This document shows positions 9,371 to 19,844 of a stretch of DNA of 64,000 nucleotides, piece after piece. Source of the stretch: an uncultured Collinsella sp. (GTDB lineage: Bacteria > Actinomycetota > Coriobacteriia > Coriobacteriales > Coriobacteriaceae). Position 1 is the stretch's first letter. Each line of letters starts with the position of its first letter. A program made the position numbers and the translations under genes. The notes below the pieces were generated by a model, which ran no database searches, was not told where the DNA came from, and worked only from the letters and a program-made list of their open reading frames with translations. Location: assembly GCA_959596505.1 (NCBI GenBank), contig CAUFWM010000002.1, positions 19,758-83,757 on the forward strand, given 5' to 3'.

Positions 9371-10270
9371 ATGAAAGGCATTATCCTCGCCGGCGGGTCC
9401 GGCACCCGCCTGTATCCGCTCACGCTCGTGACCTCCAAGCAGCTGCTGCCGGTCTACGACAAGCCCATGATCTACTACCCGCTGTCCACCCTCATGCTGG
9501 CGGGCATCCGGGACATCCTGGTCATCTCCACGCCGACCGACCTGCCCAACTTCGAGCGCCTGCTCGGGGACGGCTCGCGCTACGGCGTGAACCTCTCCTA
9601 CGCCGAGCAGCCGAGCCCCGACGGCCTGGCGCAGGCCTTCACCATCGGCGAGGAGTTCATCGCCGGCGAGCCGTGCGCCCTGGTGCTCGGCGACAACATC
9701 TTCTACGGCAACGGCCTGTCCCGCCACCTGACGCGCGCCGTCCAGAACGCCGAGTCGGGCCGCGCCACGGTCTTCGGCTACCACGTGGACGACCCCGAGC
9801 GATTCGGCGTCGTGGAGTTCGACCGCGAGGGGAGGGCCGTCTCCATCGAGGAGAAGCCCGAGCGCCCCAAGAGCTCCTACGCCGTCACCGGCCTGTACTT
9901 CTACCCGGGCGACGTGGCCGCCAAGGCCCACGAGGTCAGGCCCTCGGCCCGCGGCGAGCTGGAGATCACCACGCTCAACCAGATGTACCTGGAGGAGGGG
10001 ACGCTGTCCGTCGTCACCCTCGGCCGCGGCTACGCGTGGCTGGACACCGGCACCATGGAGAGCCTGCACGAGGCCGCGGAGTTCGTCCGCGCCGTGGAGC
10101 ACTCCCAGGACCTGCCGGTCTCGGTCCCCGAGGAGATCGCCTGGGAGAACGGCTGGATCACGACCGCCGAGCTCGAGGAGGCCGCCAAGGCCTACGGCAA
10201 GTCGGTCTACGGGCGGCACCTCATGAAGGTCGCCGCCGGCGAGATCGTCAACAGCCCGCGCGAGTACTAG
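9371..10270 (+). CDS. rmlA: Glucose-1-phosphate thymidylyltransferase
   Basis: RmlA (RfbA) makes dTDP-glucose from glucose-1-phosphate and dTTP, the first step to dTDP-L-rhamnose. The 299-residue length is standard. The N-terminus has the nucleotide-binding [11 protein letters not shown], then [27 protein letters not shown], and [18 protein letters not shown], all diagnostic. GGAGG lies seven bases upstream of the ATG. rmlB follows 19 bases downstream and an rmlC-rmlD fusion follows that. Nearly every codon ends in G or C, unlike the AT-rich transferases on both sides. Confidence 0.97.
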   Translation: MKGIILAGGSGTRLYPLTLVTSKQLLPVYDKPMIYYPLSTLMLAGIRDILVISTPTDLPNFERLLGDGSRYGVNLSYAEQPSPDGLAQAFTIGEEFIAGEPCALVLGDNIFYGNGLSRHLTRAVQNAESGRATVFGYHVDDPERFGVVEFDREGRAVSIEEKPERPKSSYAVTGLYFYPGDVAAKAHEVRPSARGELEITTLNQMYLEEGTLSVVTLGRGYAWLDTGTMESLHEAAEFVRAVEHSQDLPVSVPEEIAWENGWITTAELEEAAKAYGKSVYGRHLMKVAAGEIVNSPREY

Positions 10271-10277
10271 GAACTGA

Positions 10278-11312
<1,035 letters not shown>

Positions 11313-11324
11313 GAGGGGAGAGAC

Positions 11325-12773
11325 ATGGCAGACATCGCATTCGAGAAGGACCTCTCCGTCACGGAGACCGGCATCGAGGGCCTCAAGGTCGTCGACCTCG
11401 CCGTCCACGGCGACTCGCGCGGCTGGTTCAAGGAGAACTGGCAGCGCGCCAAGATGACCGCCCTGGGCATCCCGGACCTCAAGGTCGTCCAGAACAACAT
11501 CTCCTACAACGACAGCCGCGGCGTCACCCGCGGCATCCACGCCGAGCCCTGGGACAAGTTCATCTCCGTGGCCCGCGGCAGCGTCTTCGGCGCATGGGTC
11601 GACCTGCGCGAGGGCAGCGCCACCTACGGGAAGGTCTTCACCTGCACCCTGGACCCGTCCAAGGCCATCTACGTCCCGCGCGGCGTGGGCAACTCCTTCC
11701 AGGCGCTCGAGGACGGCACCGCCTACACCTACCTGGTGGACGCCCACTGGTCCCTCGAGTTGAAGAAGACGTACACTTTCGTGAACCTCGCCGACCCCGA
11801 GCTCGCCATCGAATGGCCCATCCCGCTCGAGCAGGCCACCGTCTCCGAGGCGGACCTCAACCACCCGATGCTCAGGGACGTCGTCCCCATGGCGCCGAAG
11901 CGCACCCTCGTCATCGGCTGCAACGGCCAGCTGGGCCGCGCGGTGCGAAAGCTCGCCGAGGAGCGCGGCGTGGCGAAGGACTTCGACTTCTGCGACATCG
12001 ACACCTTCGACATGTCCGACCCGGACGCCTACACGCAGTACGACTGGTCGCTCTACGGCACCGTCATCAACTGCGGCGCCTACACGGCCGTGGATAATGC
12101 GGAGACGCCCGAGGGCCGAACTATCGCCTGGAAGGCAAATGCGACCGGGCCGGCCCTTCTCGCCCGTACCTGCGCCGGGCACGGGATCACGCTGGTCCAC
12201 GTGTCCAGCGACTACGTCTTCGACGGCACGGCCGAGGTCCATACCGAGGACGAGCCCTTCAGCCCGCTGTCCGTCTACGGCCAGACCAAGGCCGCCGGCG
12301 ACATCGCCGTGTCCGGGTGCCCGCGCCACTACATCATGCGCTCCAGCTGGGTTATCGGCGAGGGGCACAACTTCGTGAAGACCATGAAGGCGCTCTCCGA
12401 CCGCGTCGCCGATCCCGAGGACGGGCTCGAGCAGGTCACCGTCGTGGACGACCAGCTGGGACGCCTGACCTTCACGCGCGACATGGCGGAGGCCATCTTC
12501 CACGTGCTGGGGACGCACGCCCCCTACGGCACCTACGACTGCACCGGCTCCGGCGCCGTCAAGTCCTGGGCGGACATCGCCCGCGCCGTCTTCGAGGCCG
12601 CCAACGGCAACGGCGAGAAGGTCGTGCCGGTCAGCACCGCCGACTACTACGCCGAGGCCTCCGGCCCCATCGCACCGCGCCCGGTCCACTCCGCGCTCGA
12701 CCTGTCCAGGCTCGAGTCGGTCGGCTTCCACATGCCCGACTGGGAGGAAGAGCTGGGGGAGTATCTCAAGTAG
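11325..12773 (+). CDS. rmlCD: Fused dTDP-4-dehydrorhamnose 3,5-epimerase / reductase
   Basis: One 482-residue protein carries the last two steps to dTDP-L-rhamnose. Residues about 1-185 are an RmlC-like cupin (DSRGWFKENW, SRGVTRGIHAE), and residues about 190-482 are the NADPH-dependent reductase RmlD, with GCNGQLGRAV, VNCGAYTAVD-type and SSDYVFDG segments, and the YGQTKAAGD YxxxK motif. The cupin half deviates from classic RmlC (RGIHAEPWDK instead of RGLHYQ), as in other actinobacterial fusions. GGAGGGGAGA lies before the ATG. With rmlA and rmlB it completes the pathway in three genes, and a terminator follows. Confidence 0.93.
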   Translation: MADIAFEKDLSVTETGIEGLKVVDLAVHGDSRGWFKENWQRAKMTALGIPDLKVVQNNISYNDSRGVTRGIHAEPWDKFISVARGSVFGAWVDLREGSATYGKVFTCTLDPSKAIYVPRGVGNSFQALEDGTAYTYLVDAHWSLELKKTYTFVNLADPELAIEWPIPLEQATVSEADLNHPMLRDVVPMAPKRTLVIGCNGQLGRAVRKLAEERGVAKDFDFCDIDTFDMSDPDAYTQYDWSLYGTVINCGAYTAVDNAETPEGRTIAWKANATGPALLARTCAGHGITLVHVSSDYVFDGTAEVHTEDEPFSPLSVYGQTKAAGDIAVSGCPRHYIMRSSWVIGEGHNFVKTMKALSDRVADPEDGLEQVTVVDDQLGRLTFTRDMAEAIFHVLGTHAPYGTYDCTGSGAVKSWADIARAVFEAANGNGEKVVPVSTADYYAEASGPIAPRPVHSALDLSRLESVGFHMPDWEEELGEYLK

Positions 12774-12807
12774 TGTTAGTTTGACATTTCGATTATCTTG
12801 AACTTCT

Positions 12808-12847
12808 GGTATAGGGATGAGGCCGGCTCGCCCCTATACCAATTTTT
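12808..12847 (+). terminator. Rho-independent terminator after rmlCD
   Basis: A perfect nine-base stem GGTATAGGG (12808-12816) pairs with CCCTATACC (12832-12840), followed by AATTTTTAT. It lies 35 bases past the rmlCD stop and ends the rml operon. Confidence 0.88.
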
Positions 12848-13360
12848 ATAGTGCGAATTAAATTGATTGTTCAACGATGCGATCTCACCCGATTCTATTC
12901 AAGTAATTCATGGCTCTTGTTGTGGTCGGGCATGATATAAACCTTGGCCAAGCCGCTCTAAATGGTTAGTGAACCGAGCTGTGGATATTCATCAGCGTTT
13001 ATGTTTTCCAGGTTTCTCTGTCTATCACTCTCTTCTGCGTAAAAACAGTTTCTAGCAATCTAACAGATTGTTGCTAATTTTCAATTAGTAGTTCTATTCG
13101 CTAATTGAAAATTATCTTCCACTCGAATTATGTTAGTGTGCCAGCGCTTTGCTGTTACGCATGTTCTTTAAACTCGGATGGCCACCCTGTAGCCATCTTT
13201 GAGTGCTTGTTCGGAATCTCTTTGATTCTAGCCTGGCATATGTAAGTGAGGCGAAGAGATGATGTCTACTATGCGGGTGTCCGTGTGCATCCTTTCGTCG
13301 GTGCAATGCAGCCTCCACCTTTTTATAATTATCGTATGACTTGGTTTCTCATGAGATATA
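12848..13360. other. Long AT-rich intergenic region
   Basis: About 510 bases separate the rml terminator from the next glycosyltransferase. I find no convincing coding frame. It contains a perfect inverted repeat at 13075-13114 and a TATAAT at 13324-13329 with only a poor -35 box (GTGCAA at 13301). The region probably carries the promoter for the 13361-16622 gene group. Confidence 0.6.
13075..13114. repeat. AT-rich 14-bp inverted repeat
   Basis: TAATTTTCAATTAG (13075-13088) is the exact reverse complement of 13101-13114, with a 12-base spacer. There is no T-run after it in either direction, so it is more likely an operator or RNA hairpin than a terminator. Confidence 0.6.
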
Positions 13361-14104
13361 TTGAATGGATGTTCAGGTTCTATTGATTTGTCACGAGAGA
13401 ATGGTGTTCGATTGTCGTCTAAATCGAATGTGCTTATTGCGATTCCTGCATATAATGAAGAGGAGTGCATTGAAAGCACGGTTAATGAGCTCCGTTCGGT
13501 TGCTTCAGGGTTTGATTTCATTATTATCAATGATGGTTCACGCGATCGAACGGGTGAGATTTGTGGTTCGTTGAACTGTAAGGTTATTACAATGCCAATT
13601 AACTGCGGGCTGACCGTTGGTTTTCAGACTGCGGCTCGATATGCCATCGATCATGGTTACGACTATATGATTCAGTTTGATGCAGATGGGCAACATCGAC
13701 CGGAATATATAGCTGCTTTAGTTGAGAAAGCCGAAACATCTGGTTCCGATATTGTTATTGGCTCGAGGTTCCTAACTGTTCGCAAAGACAAATCGATGCG
13801 TATGATAGGTTCGCGAATGATTACCGTGTTAATCAAGATGTTGACCGGTCGTCGTATCAGTGATCCCACATCAGGTTTTAGGTTATTTAGTAGTTCTGTA
13901 CTCAAAGAGTACTATTACGACAACACTCTCAATCCTGAGCCAGAATCAATCGCGTTGTTTTTAAAGCAGGGGTACCTGGTTTCCGAGGTTCAAGTATCAA
14001 TGCGTGAGCGCCAAGGTGGCGAAAGCTATTTAAATCCAGTCAAGTCGATTCAGTATATGCTTCGAGTGTTTGCTACGCTGCTAGTAGTTCAATGGTTTAG
14101 GTGA
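13361..14104 (+). CDS. Family 2 glycosyltransferase, dolichol-phosphate-mannose synthase type
   Basis: The roughly 230-247-residue product resembles polyprenyl-phosphate sugar synthases, which load a sugar on undecaprenyl phosphate for use outside the membrane. It shows VLIAIPAYNEEECIESTV, IINDGSRDRTGEI, QFDADGQHRPEYI (DxD) and SDPTSGFRLFS. The start is unclear: TTG at 13361, 13388 and 13412 are all possible, and the conserved domain begins just after the last. A DUF2304 gene follows in six bases. That pairing is common and fits a flippase-like partner for the lipid-linked sugar. Confidence 0.85.
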   Translation: MNGCSGSIDLSRENGVRLSSKSNVLIAIPAYNEEECIESTVNELRSVASGFDFIIINDGSRDRTGEICGSLNCKVITMPINCGLTVGFQTAARYAIDHGYDYMIQFDADGQHRPEYIAALVEKAETSGSDIVIGSRFLTVRKDKSMRMIGSRMITVLIKMLTGRRISDPTSGFRLFSSSVLKEYYYDNTLNPEPESIALFLKQGYLVSEVQVSMRERQGGESYLNPVKSIQYMLRVFATLLVVQWFR

Positions 14105-14110
14105 TAGAAA

Positions 14111-14443
14111 ATGACTCTTACATTGCGGGCGCTGCTGATTTTTTTTGCTGCCCTGGTGTTCTTTTTCGTTATCCGCAAATTGAAGAGGTCCCAGATGCGG
14201 GTTCTTGATTCCATGTTCTGGCTTTTATTCAGCTTAAGCTTTGTGATATTTGGCATTTTTCCTGAGATAGCGCTTTTTATTTCTTCTGAACTTGGCTTTG
14301 TGTCAGCTTCAAATTTTGTATTTCTTTATGTTATTGCCGTCCTCGTGGTAAGGGACTTTTCGAATTGTCTTCGCCTTTCGAAGCAGGAGGAGCGCATTAA
14401 TGGCCTGGCCCAGTCAATTGCGCTTGATAGCGATGATTCTTAG
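14111..14443 (+). CDS. DUF2304 membrane protein
   Basis: This 110-residue protein has three hydrophobic segments (residues about 4-22, 34-58 and 65-82) followed by a charged tail (LSKQEERINGLAQS). The arrangement matches DUF2304 proteins, which commonly lie directly after GT2 polyprenyl-phosphate synthases, as here. A role in moving the lipid-linked sugar across the membrane is plausible but not shown by the sequence. Confidence 0.8.
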   Translation: MTLTLRALLIFFAALVFFFVIRKLKRSQMRVLDSMFWLLFSLSFVIFGIFPEIALFISSELGFVSASNFVFLYVIAVLVVRDFSNCLRLSKQEERINGLAQSIALDSDDS

Positions 14444-14564
14444 TATTGTCTTATTAATAACGAGTGTTTCGTTTTATATTCGGTAAGCCAAACTGTCTTT
14501 CTCGTTGACTCTAATCATGAAAACGTGTCGTCTAACGTATGCATTGCTAGGCTGGTAAATTTTT

Positions 14565-16622
14565 ATGTGGATACCTTTCTTTATCTCCTCACTATTTCTC
14601 TTGCTTCTCTTAGAGGTTCCAGGTTTTGCGCTTTCACGCATGATGCGATTCTGTCGACTTGATTCGATCTTAATCGCACCGTTGTTTTCAATCGCCTTGC
14701 TTGAAATAGTGAGTATTGTTATTTCAAAGCTTGGAATATTCGCCACTTGGGTGAACCTGTGTCTTATCTGTTTTATTCTTGCTGCAATATTCTTGTCTTG
14801 CAAATTAATCGATTGCTCTCGAAAAGCTGCTATGACAGAGTCCTTTTTTGGTCATTCAAATTGGCTCATTCTGTTTCTGTACTGTGGCGTAGCTTTTGTT
14901 GTTGCAACGAAAATTTTTCTACTTCCACTGGACGGGCCATCATCTTTCATTCAAGATTCTGATAACTCATTTCATCTCGCAGTTATTCGATCTTTTTTAG
15001 ATGTCGGTGATTTTTCGACTTTCAATGTCGGTCTATATCATGATGTGCCGTCTAGCTCTATTCTTTCAATTGCTAACGGCTTTTATCCTGCGGCTTGGCA
15101 TTTGCTTGCTGCTCTTGTTGCAAGCTTTTCTGGACAGGATGTTGCGTTTGCGGCTAACGTTACTAATTATGTAATGGTGCTTTTCGTTTTTCCGTCAAGC
15201 GTGTTGTTGTTTTTAAAAACGGTATTTCGCGATGACCTTGGTGTTGTTATTGCGGGGGCGCTGATTCTGTTCGCATTTAATAGCTTTCCCTGGGGTACTT
15301 TAATTTCAGTGTCGGGCCCTTTGTTCCCTAACACTTTGGGCCTCATGTTCGTACCGGCTTGTGCAGCCATATTTATTAATTTCTTCAGTGGATGCACGAA
15401 GCAGTTCACCCTGAGTTATGTCTTTGCGTTTTTAGTTGGCGTACTTACGCTTTATTTTTCTCATCCAAATGCAGTATTTACAATGGCTGTCCTTCTTGCG
15501 CCTTATGTTGTTTTGCTGTTTTCGAGTTGGTATATTCGAAAGAAACAACATGAGGATTCTGCCGTGTCTCTTTCTGTGAGATTAATCTCCCTCGCGATTC
15601 CCTCTTTGTTTATTCTGGTTATTTGGATCGTCTGTTTTATTAATCCAGCTTTAAGTAACACCGTTTCTTTTACTTGGGGTATAACCGCCTCGCATTTACA
15701 GGCCATAGTTAATGTTCTGTCGCTTTCTTTTCGACTTCCGGCTGGTAATTATCTTCTTGCTATATTCGTGGCAATTGGTTTCTTTGTCTTGCTTCGCAAC
15801 AACGAGTGCTCGTGGCTTTGTTTCTCATATCTGATTGCTGCCGCCATTTATATAGTCGGAGCATCATCTTCGGGTTTTATAAAGCACTTTCTTGCGGGTT
15901 TTTGGTATACCGATCCGTACCGTTTGGGCGCATGTGCCGGTCTTATGGCAATTCCTTTGGCTGCTGCTGGCCTTGCGACTTTCTTTTCGCTTGCTGTGAA
16001 GGTATTTGACAGACTTGGATACGAACTTTGGGCGAAGTTCTTAGCCTGTGCTGTATGTCTTATTTTCATTTGGTGTGCTCTTTATATTAATGATTTTGAT
16101 TTACCCGGATTTGGACGGGTATACACGGGTTTGGGTGATTATCACACCTGTTCAGTGCTTTCGAATGATTCGAAGCGCGACAACTTGTTTGATCCCAGAG
16201 AGCGACTTTTTTGTAAGCGTGTAGCTGAGTTTCTCGAAAATGATGATGGGTTGATATATAACAATGCAGATGACGGCAGCTCTTTCGCATATCCTTTATA
16301 CGATTTAAACCTTCTTTACCGTCGGTCTGCTGCAGAGATGCTTGGTAATGAGACGAGTGATAACCAAACGCTGAGGTTGCATCTCGACAAGCTTGCTACA
16401 AATGGAGATGTTCAACGCGTACTTAAAGAGAATGGTATTAAGTACATTCTTAATTTGGACTATGGTGGTGAGATCAACGACGAGCGTTGCTACTACGGTT
16501 ACTATACTTGGGACAAATGGCAAGGCATTAATTCGATCAAAGATTCGACTCCGGGGCTCAAGCTTCTTATGTCGGAAGACGATATGCGACTTTATGAGAT
16601 AGACTATTCTACTTTTAGTTAA
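14565..16622 (+). CDS. DUF6541-type polytopic membrane protein
   Basis: This 685-residue protein has about 12-14 membrane segments followed by a soluble C-terminal domain of about 180 residues. It looks like DUF6541, an actinobacterial family found with GT2/DUF2304 pairs. Its layout (many helices plus an extracellular C-terminal part) recalls GT-C glycosyltransferases that use polyprenyl-phosphate sugars; an acidic pair in FIQDSDNSFHLAVIRSF after the second helix could be catalytic. This function is an inference. It is AT-rich and is followed by a terminator. Confidence 0.75.
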   Translation: MWIPFFISSLFLLLLLEVPGFALSRMMRFCRLDSILIAPLFSIALLEIVSIVISKLGIFATWVNLCLICFILAAIFLSCKLIDCSRKAAMTESFFGHSNWLILFLYCGVAFVVATKIFLLPLDGPSSFIQDSDNSFHLAVIRSFLDVGDFSTFNVGLYHDVPSSSILSIANGFYPAAWHLLAALVASFSGQDVAFAANVTNYVMVLFVFPSSVLLFLKTVFRDDLGVVIAGALILFAFNSFPWGTLISVSGPLFPNTLGLMFVPACAAIFINFFSGCTKQFTLSYVFAFLVGVLTLYFSHPNAVFTMAVLLAPYVVLLFSSWYIRKKQHEDSAVSLSVRLISLAIPSLFILVIWIVCFINPALSNTVSFTWGITASHLQAIVNVLSLSFRLPAGNYLLAIFVAIGFFVLLRNNECSWLCFSYLIAAAIYIVGASSSGFIKHFLAGFWYTDPYRLGACAGLMAIPLAAAGLATFFSLAVKVFDRLGYELWAKFLACAVCLIFIWCALYINDFDLPGFGRVYTGLGDYHTCSVLSNDSKRDNLFDPRERLFCKRVAEFLENDDGLIYNNADDGSSFAYPLYDLNLLYRRSAAEMLGNETSDNQTLRLHLDKLATNGDVQRVLKENGIKYILNLDYGGEINDERCYYGYYTWDKWQGINSIKDSTPGLKLLMSEDDMRLYEIDYSTFS

Positions 16623-16705
16623 TTATTCTTTTCGTTTTAGTCAAAGCAGTCTCTTAATAGTCTTTAAGGTAAAGTTCAGTTTCTATTCATTTTTAGAGCT
16701 TCGCG

Positions 16706-16744
16706 ATAAGCCACTCGTCGATAAGCGGGTGGCTTATTATTTTT
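16706..16744 (+). terminator. Rho-independent terminator
   Basis: ATAAGCCAC (16706-16714) pairs with GTGGCTTAT (16729-16737), followed by TATTTTTC. It closes the 13361-16622 transcription unit and lies just before the ribosome site of the next gene. Confidence 0.85.
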
Positions 16745-16771
16745 CATGGTACTGATTTGTAGGAGTAGTGC

Positions 16772-17782
16772 ATGTCTCTTAAAAACACTGTTTATGATGC
16801 CATTAACTCAAATAAGTTTGGTAAGGCATTCTTAAAAGCTCGTCGCGATCTTAGGGGCGACGAGGCCGTGCAGGCCATTCAATCCGGAACTCATGACTTT
16901 ATCGATCGGAGTAAGGGCAGCGACAAGCTCTGCATTATTCTCGCTGGATATAAGCCAACATTATGGGAAGACGTTTTTGGGCGTATAGCGGCATATGTGC
17001 CTTCCGATGTTGATGTGTGCGTAATGACCAGCGGACTTGTGAACGAAGAGCTTAAGCAAATTGCTGCTGATCACGATTGGTCCTATCTGTCGACTTCTGT
17101 TAACCATCTTTCTGTTGTTCAGAACATTGCCATTGAATGCCATCCGAAGGCTAAGTGGATTTATAAGCTCGATGAGGATATGTTTCTGACCAAGGGCTTT
17201 TTTGAGGCAATGCTTGATACCTACAAGGAGCTTGAGTCAAATACTCTTTACAAGCCAGCGTTTGTCTCTCCTTTAATTAATGTAAGTTGCTATGGGCACC
17301 TTCGCTTGCTTGATAAATTGAATCTTCTTGATGATTTCAGGCAAACTGGACTCACGGATATGAAGTATTCTGATGGCTTGCACCACAATCGTCAGGTCAT
17401 TTCTGACCCTAAGGTTGCTCTTTATATGTGGGGCGAGTCTCAGCCTGTATTGCGCGATATCGATGCGCTTACAGAGCGCTTCTCGATTGAAAATGAAGGT
17501 TTCCAGTATTCAATTTGCCCGATTCGCTATAGCATCGGTGCCATTCTGTTCACGCGCGATGCATGGAATGAGTTTGGGCATTTCCCGTTGACCTTTGTCG
17601 GAGGTCCATATGGCCTTGGAGATGATGAGGAACATATTTGCAACTATGCATGCTTTACTGGGCGAGTGATGGTTGTAAATGAAAACATTGTTGTGGGCCA
17701 TCTTGGTTACGGTGGCGCGCAAACAAAGACGATGGTTGAGTACCACGCCAATCATCGCGACCAATTTAAACTTAAGGCGTAG
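16772..17782 (+). CDS. Glycosyltransferase-like protein
   Basis: I do not recognise the exact family of this 336-residue protein. It has GT-A features: an N-terminal region with LCIILAGYKPTLWEDVFGRI, then KWIYKLDEDMFLTKGFFEAM containing an acidic DED in the position of a DxD, and later GGPYGLGDDEEHICNYA, which looks like a catalytic acidic segment. GTAGGAG lies upstream of the ATG. The next gene, a DUF4422 fusion, follows 11 bases downstream, so the two probably act in the same glycan step series. Confidence 0.65.
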   Translation: MSLKNTVYDAINSNKFGKAFLKARRDLRGDEAVQAIQSGTHDFIDRSKGSDKLCIILAGYKPTLWEDVFGRIAAYVPSDVDVCVMTSGLVNEELKQIAADHDWSYLSTSVNHLSVVQNIAIECHPKAKWIYKLDEDMFLTKGFFEAMLDTYKELESNTLYKPAFVSPLINVSCYGHLRLLDKLNLLDDFRQTGLTDMKYSDGLHHNRQVISDPKVALYMWGESQPVLRDIDALTERFSIENEGFQYSICPIRYSIGAILFTRDAWNEFGHFPLTFVGGPYGLGDDEEHICNYACFTGRVMVVNENIVVGHLGYGGAQTKTMVEYHANHRDQFKLKA

Positions 17783-17793
17783 CCGGGGGATAT

Positions 17794-19686
17794 ATGTCTA
17801 AACCCAACATCAAGATTCTAGTTTCGTGTCATAAGCCCGTCTGCATTCCTTGTTCCGACCTGTATCTACCTGTTCATGTCGGCTCTTTGGGTAAGGAGAC
17901 TATTCCTGGATGCCAGCGCGATGATTGCGGCGAGAATATCTCCAATCGGAATTTCACTTTTTGTGAAATGAGCGGTCAGTATTGGGCTTGGAAAAACTTA
18001 GAGGCAGATTATGTTGGCCAATGCCATTACCGCCGTTTTTTCAATTTTGATGAGAAGAAATATGAGTCGAACGATCATGCTCAGATTGAGGATGACTGTT
18101 TGTCTCCACTGTCAATTAAAAAGTATCAGCTAGCAAACGAGTCTTTGATTAGGGACTGTGTCGAGAAGGTCGACCTTGTACGTGCTCCTTATTGGGACGT
18201 GAGGGGAGTTCCCACCCCTTGCGGCCCTAAAAAAACTATAAGGGACCATATGTGTGCTTATGGCCTTGTTACTCAAGCCGAGCTAGACCATATGGTTGAT
18301 ATTTGCAAGATTGCTCAGCCTGATTATGTAGACGAGCTTGTCGCATATCTTAACGGTTCCAAGTATCTGGGCTATAACTGCTTCGTGATGAAGAAGACCC
18401 TCTTCGATGAACTCTGTGCATTTGAGTTTTCGATTCTTCAGCAGTTTGACTTTGAATACGACTATGAGAACAAGACGACTACTCACAAACGTATTTGTGG
18501 CTATTTGGGCGAGATCCTATACAGCGTATTCGTTTCTCATATCTCTAAGAGGGGGATTAAGATCGCTGAGCGTCCGCTTGTTTTCTTTGAAGAGACGCCT
18601 GCTCCGATTGACGCTGCTGTAGTCGATAGCCAAACGGTTGATATCGTATGGCGCTATGCGGAATCGACGCCTATTAAATTTTCCGTCGCGCTGGAGAGCT
18701 TAATTCGTCAGCTTGACGCGACTCGAAAGTATCGATTGCTTCTAATTCATAATTGTCAGTTTAACTTTGCCAATTGCCTTAACATACTCGAGGCTATTCC
18801 GGAGAATCTTGAAATTAGACAAGCAACTTTCCCGGTAGTTGGACCCAACGACCTCTTTGGTTCTATGGATGCCGCTGAAGCGCATATTGTCCTTCCTTTT
18901 ATGCTTCCTCGCATCATGGATGCCGATTCGACTAGTCATCATCGAGTTCTTTGGGTTGAGGGGTGTGCTTTCTTTAAAAAAGACCCAGCCGTAATTATTG
19001 AAGGTTCAGTATATTCACTCGCTGCTATAAAGAGCGTTTTCCTCGAGAAAGAGCTTAATAAGCCCGTTTCGTCTCGTTTGCGCGACTTATATCTTGCTGC
19101 TGCAGGTGGCTGGGAGATGAGCGAGGCGTCCGCTCTTATAGTTGATTTGTCTCAGCTTTCTACTATCTGTCCTGAGCCATATGAGTTGTACTGTGCCTGT
19201 GCATCTGAGCTGGGCATCGATCCAAGAGGCGATTTGGCTAAAGAGTTTCAAAAGTATCAGTCGCATAAAAAGAAACCGGGCAGCGCTAAAGATGCTTTCT
19301 GCTTCCCGCTAAGCGTATTTGCGGTTCGAGGCCTTATGATGCGCAAACTAAATTTCAGCTTTATCCCGAATTCGAGCAGTATGCCCGTGGTGTCCTTTGA
19401 AGAAGTTGGCATGTGGGCCAACGAGTGCACGGCAAAGGAGTATAAGGCCTCCGATGAGAGTGGATTGTTGCTCTATTCATCGGATACGACTCCATTCTCT
19501 GAACCGGCGAATGCACTTTGTCGTGATTATTGGCGTTTGGCCAGGTGTATGGATGCGTATGAGTCACTTTTAGTTATGCTTGCGGAATACCGACCGCTTG
19601 GATTAAAACGGACGTTGTTTCCAGTTGGGACTAGGCGACATAGGGTTATGTTTAAGATGGTTTCCCTGATTCGACGCTTTCGTTAA
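17794..19686 (+). CDS. DUF4422 protein fused to a second GT8-like domain
   Basis: The 630-residue product has an N-terminal DUF4422 domain (residues about 5-270; FTFCEMSGQYWAWKN and GQCHYRRFFNF are the family hallmarks). Residues about 280-630 resemble a GT8 fold (IVWRYAESTPIKFSVALESL, HRVLWVEGCAFFKKDPA), although a clear DxD is missing: the expected place reads VEG. The second half may therefore be a degenerate or non-metal transferase. It is twice the length of the DUF4422 protein at 4792. A hairpin terminator lies just downstream, between it and the convergent licD gene. Confidence 0.72.
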   Translation: MSKPNIKILVSCHKPVCIPCSDLYLPVHVGSLGKETIPGCQRDDCGENISNRNFTFCEMSGQYWAWKNLEADYVGQCHYRRFFNFDEKKYESNDHAQIEDDCLSPLSIKKYQLANESLIRDCVEKVDLVRAPYWDVRGVPTPCGPKKTIRDHMCAYGLVTQAELDHMVDICKIAQPDYVDELVAYLNGSKYLGYNCFVMKKTLFDELCAFEFSILQQFDFEYDYENKTTTHKRICGYLGEILYSVFVSHISKRGIKIAERPLVFFEETPAPIDAAVVDSQTVDIVWRYAESTPIKFSVALESLIRQLDATRKYRLLLIHNCQFNFANCLNILEAIPENLEIRQATFPVVGPNDLFGSMDAAEAHIVLPFMLPRIMDADSTSHHRVLWVEGCAFFKKDPAVIIEGSVYSLAAIKSVFLEKELNKPVSSRLRDLYLAAAGGWEMSEASALIVDLSQLSTICPEPYELYCACASELGIDPRGDLAKEFQKYQSHKKKPGSAKDAFCFPLSVFAVRGLMMRKLNFSFIPNSSSMPVVSFEEVGMWANECTAKEYKASDESGLLLYSSDTTPFSEPANALCRDYWRLARCMDAYESLLVMLAEYRPLGLKRTLFPVGTRRHRVMFKMVSLIRRFR

Positions 19687-19738
19687 TGGATGTTACTTGT
19701 CCGCGTTCTGTTCGTTGAGTTTCTGGTGATTAAGATTG

Positions 19739-19780
19739 AGCCGCGTTATTGGGTTGTCTAATAGCGCGGCTGTTAACTTC
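19739..19780 (+). terminator. Hairpin terminator after the DUF4422 fusion gene
   Basis: AGCCGCGTTATT (19739-19750) pairs with AATAGCGCGGCT (19760-19771) with one G-T wobble. The tail (GTTAACTTCTTG) is only moderately T-rich, so the strength is uncertain. Confidence 0.65.
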
Positions 19781-19796
19781 TTGCTGAATTTAATTA

Positions 19797-19830
19797 TGGG
19801 GTCGGTATTATTAATTAAATATCGACCCCA
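19797..19830 (-). terminator. Hairpin terminator between convergent genes
   Basis: TGGGGTCGGTATT (19797-19809) pairs with AATATCGACCCCA (19818-19830) with one mismatch. On the minus strand it lies just after the licD stop and is followed by TAATTAAATTC. It may act in both directions. Confidence 0.6.
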
Positions 19831-19844
19831 TTGATAATTGGATC

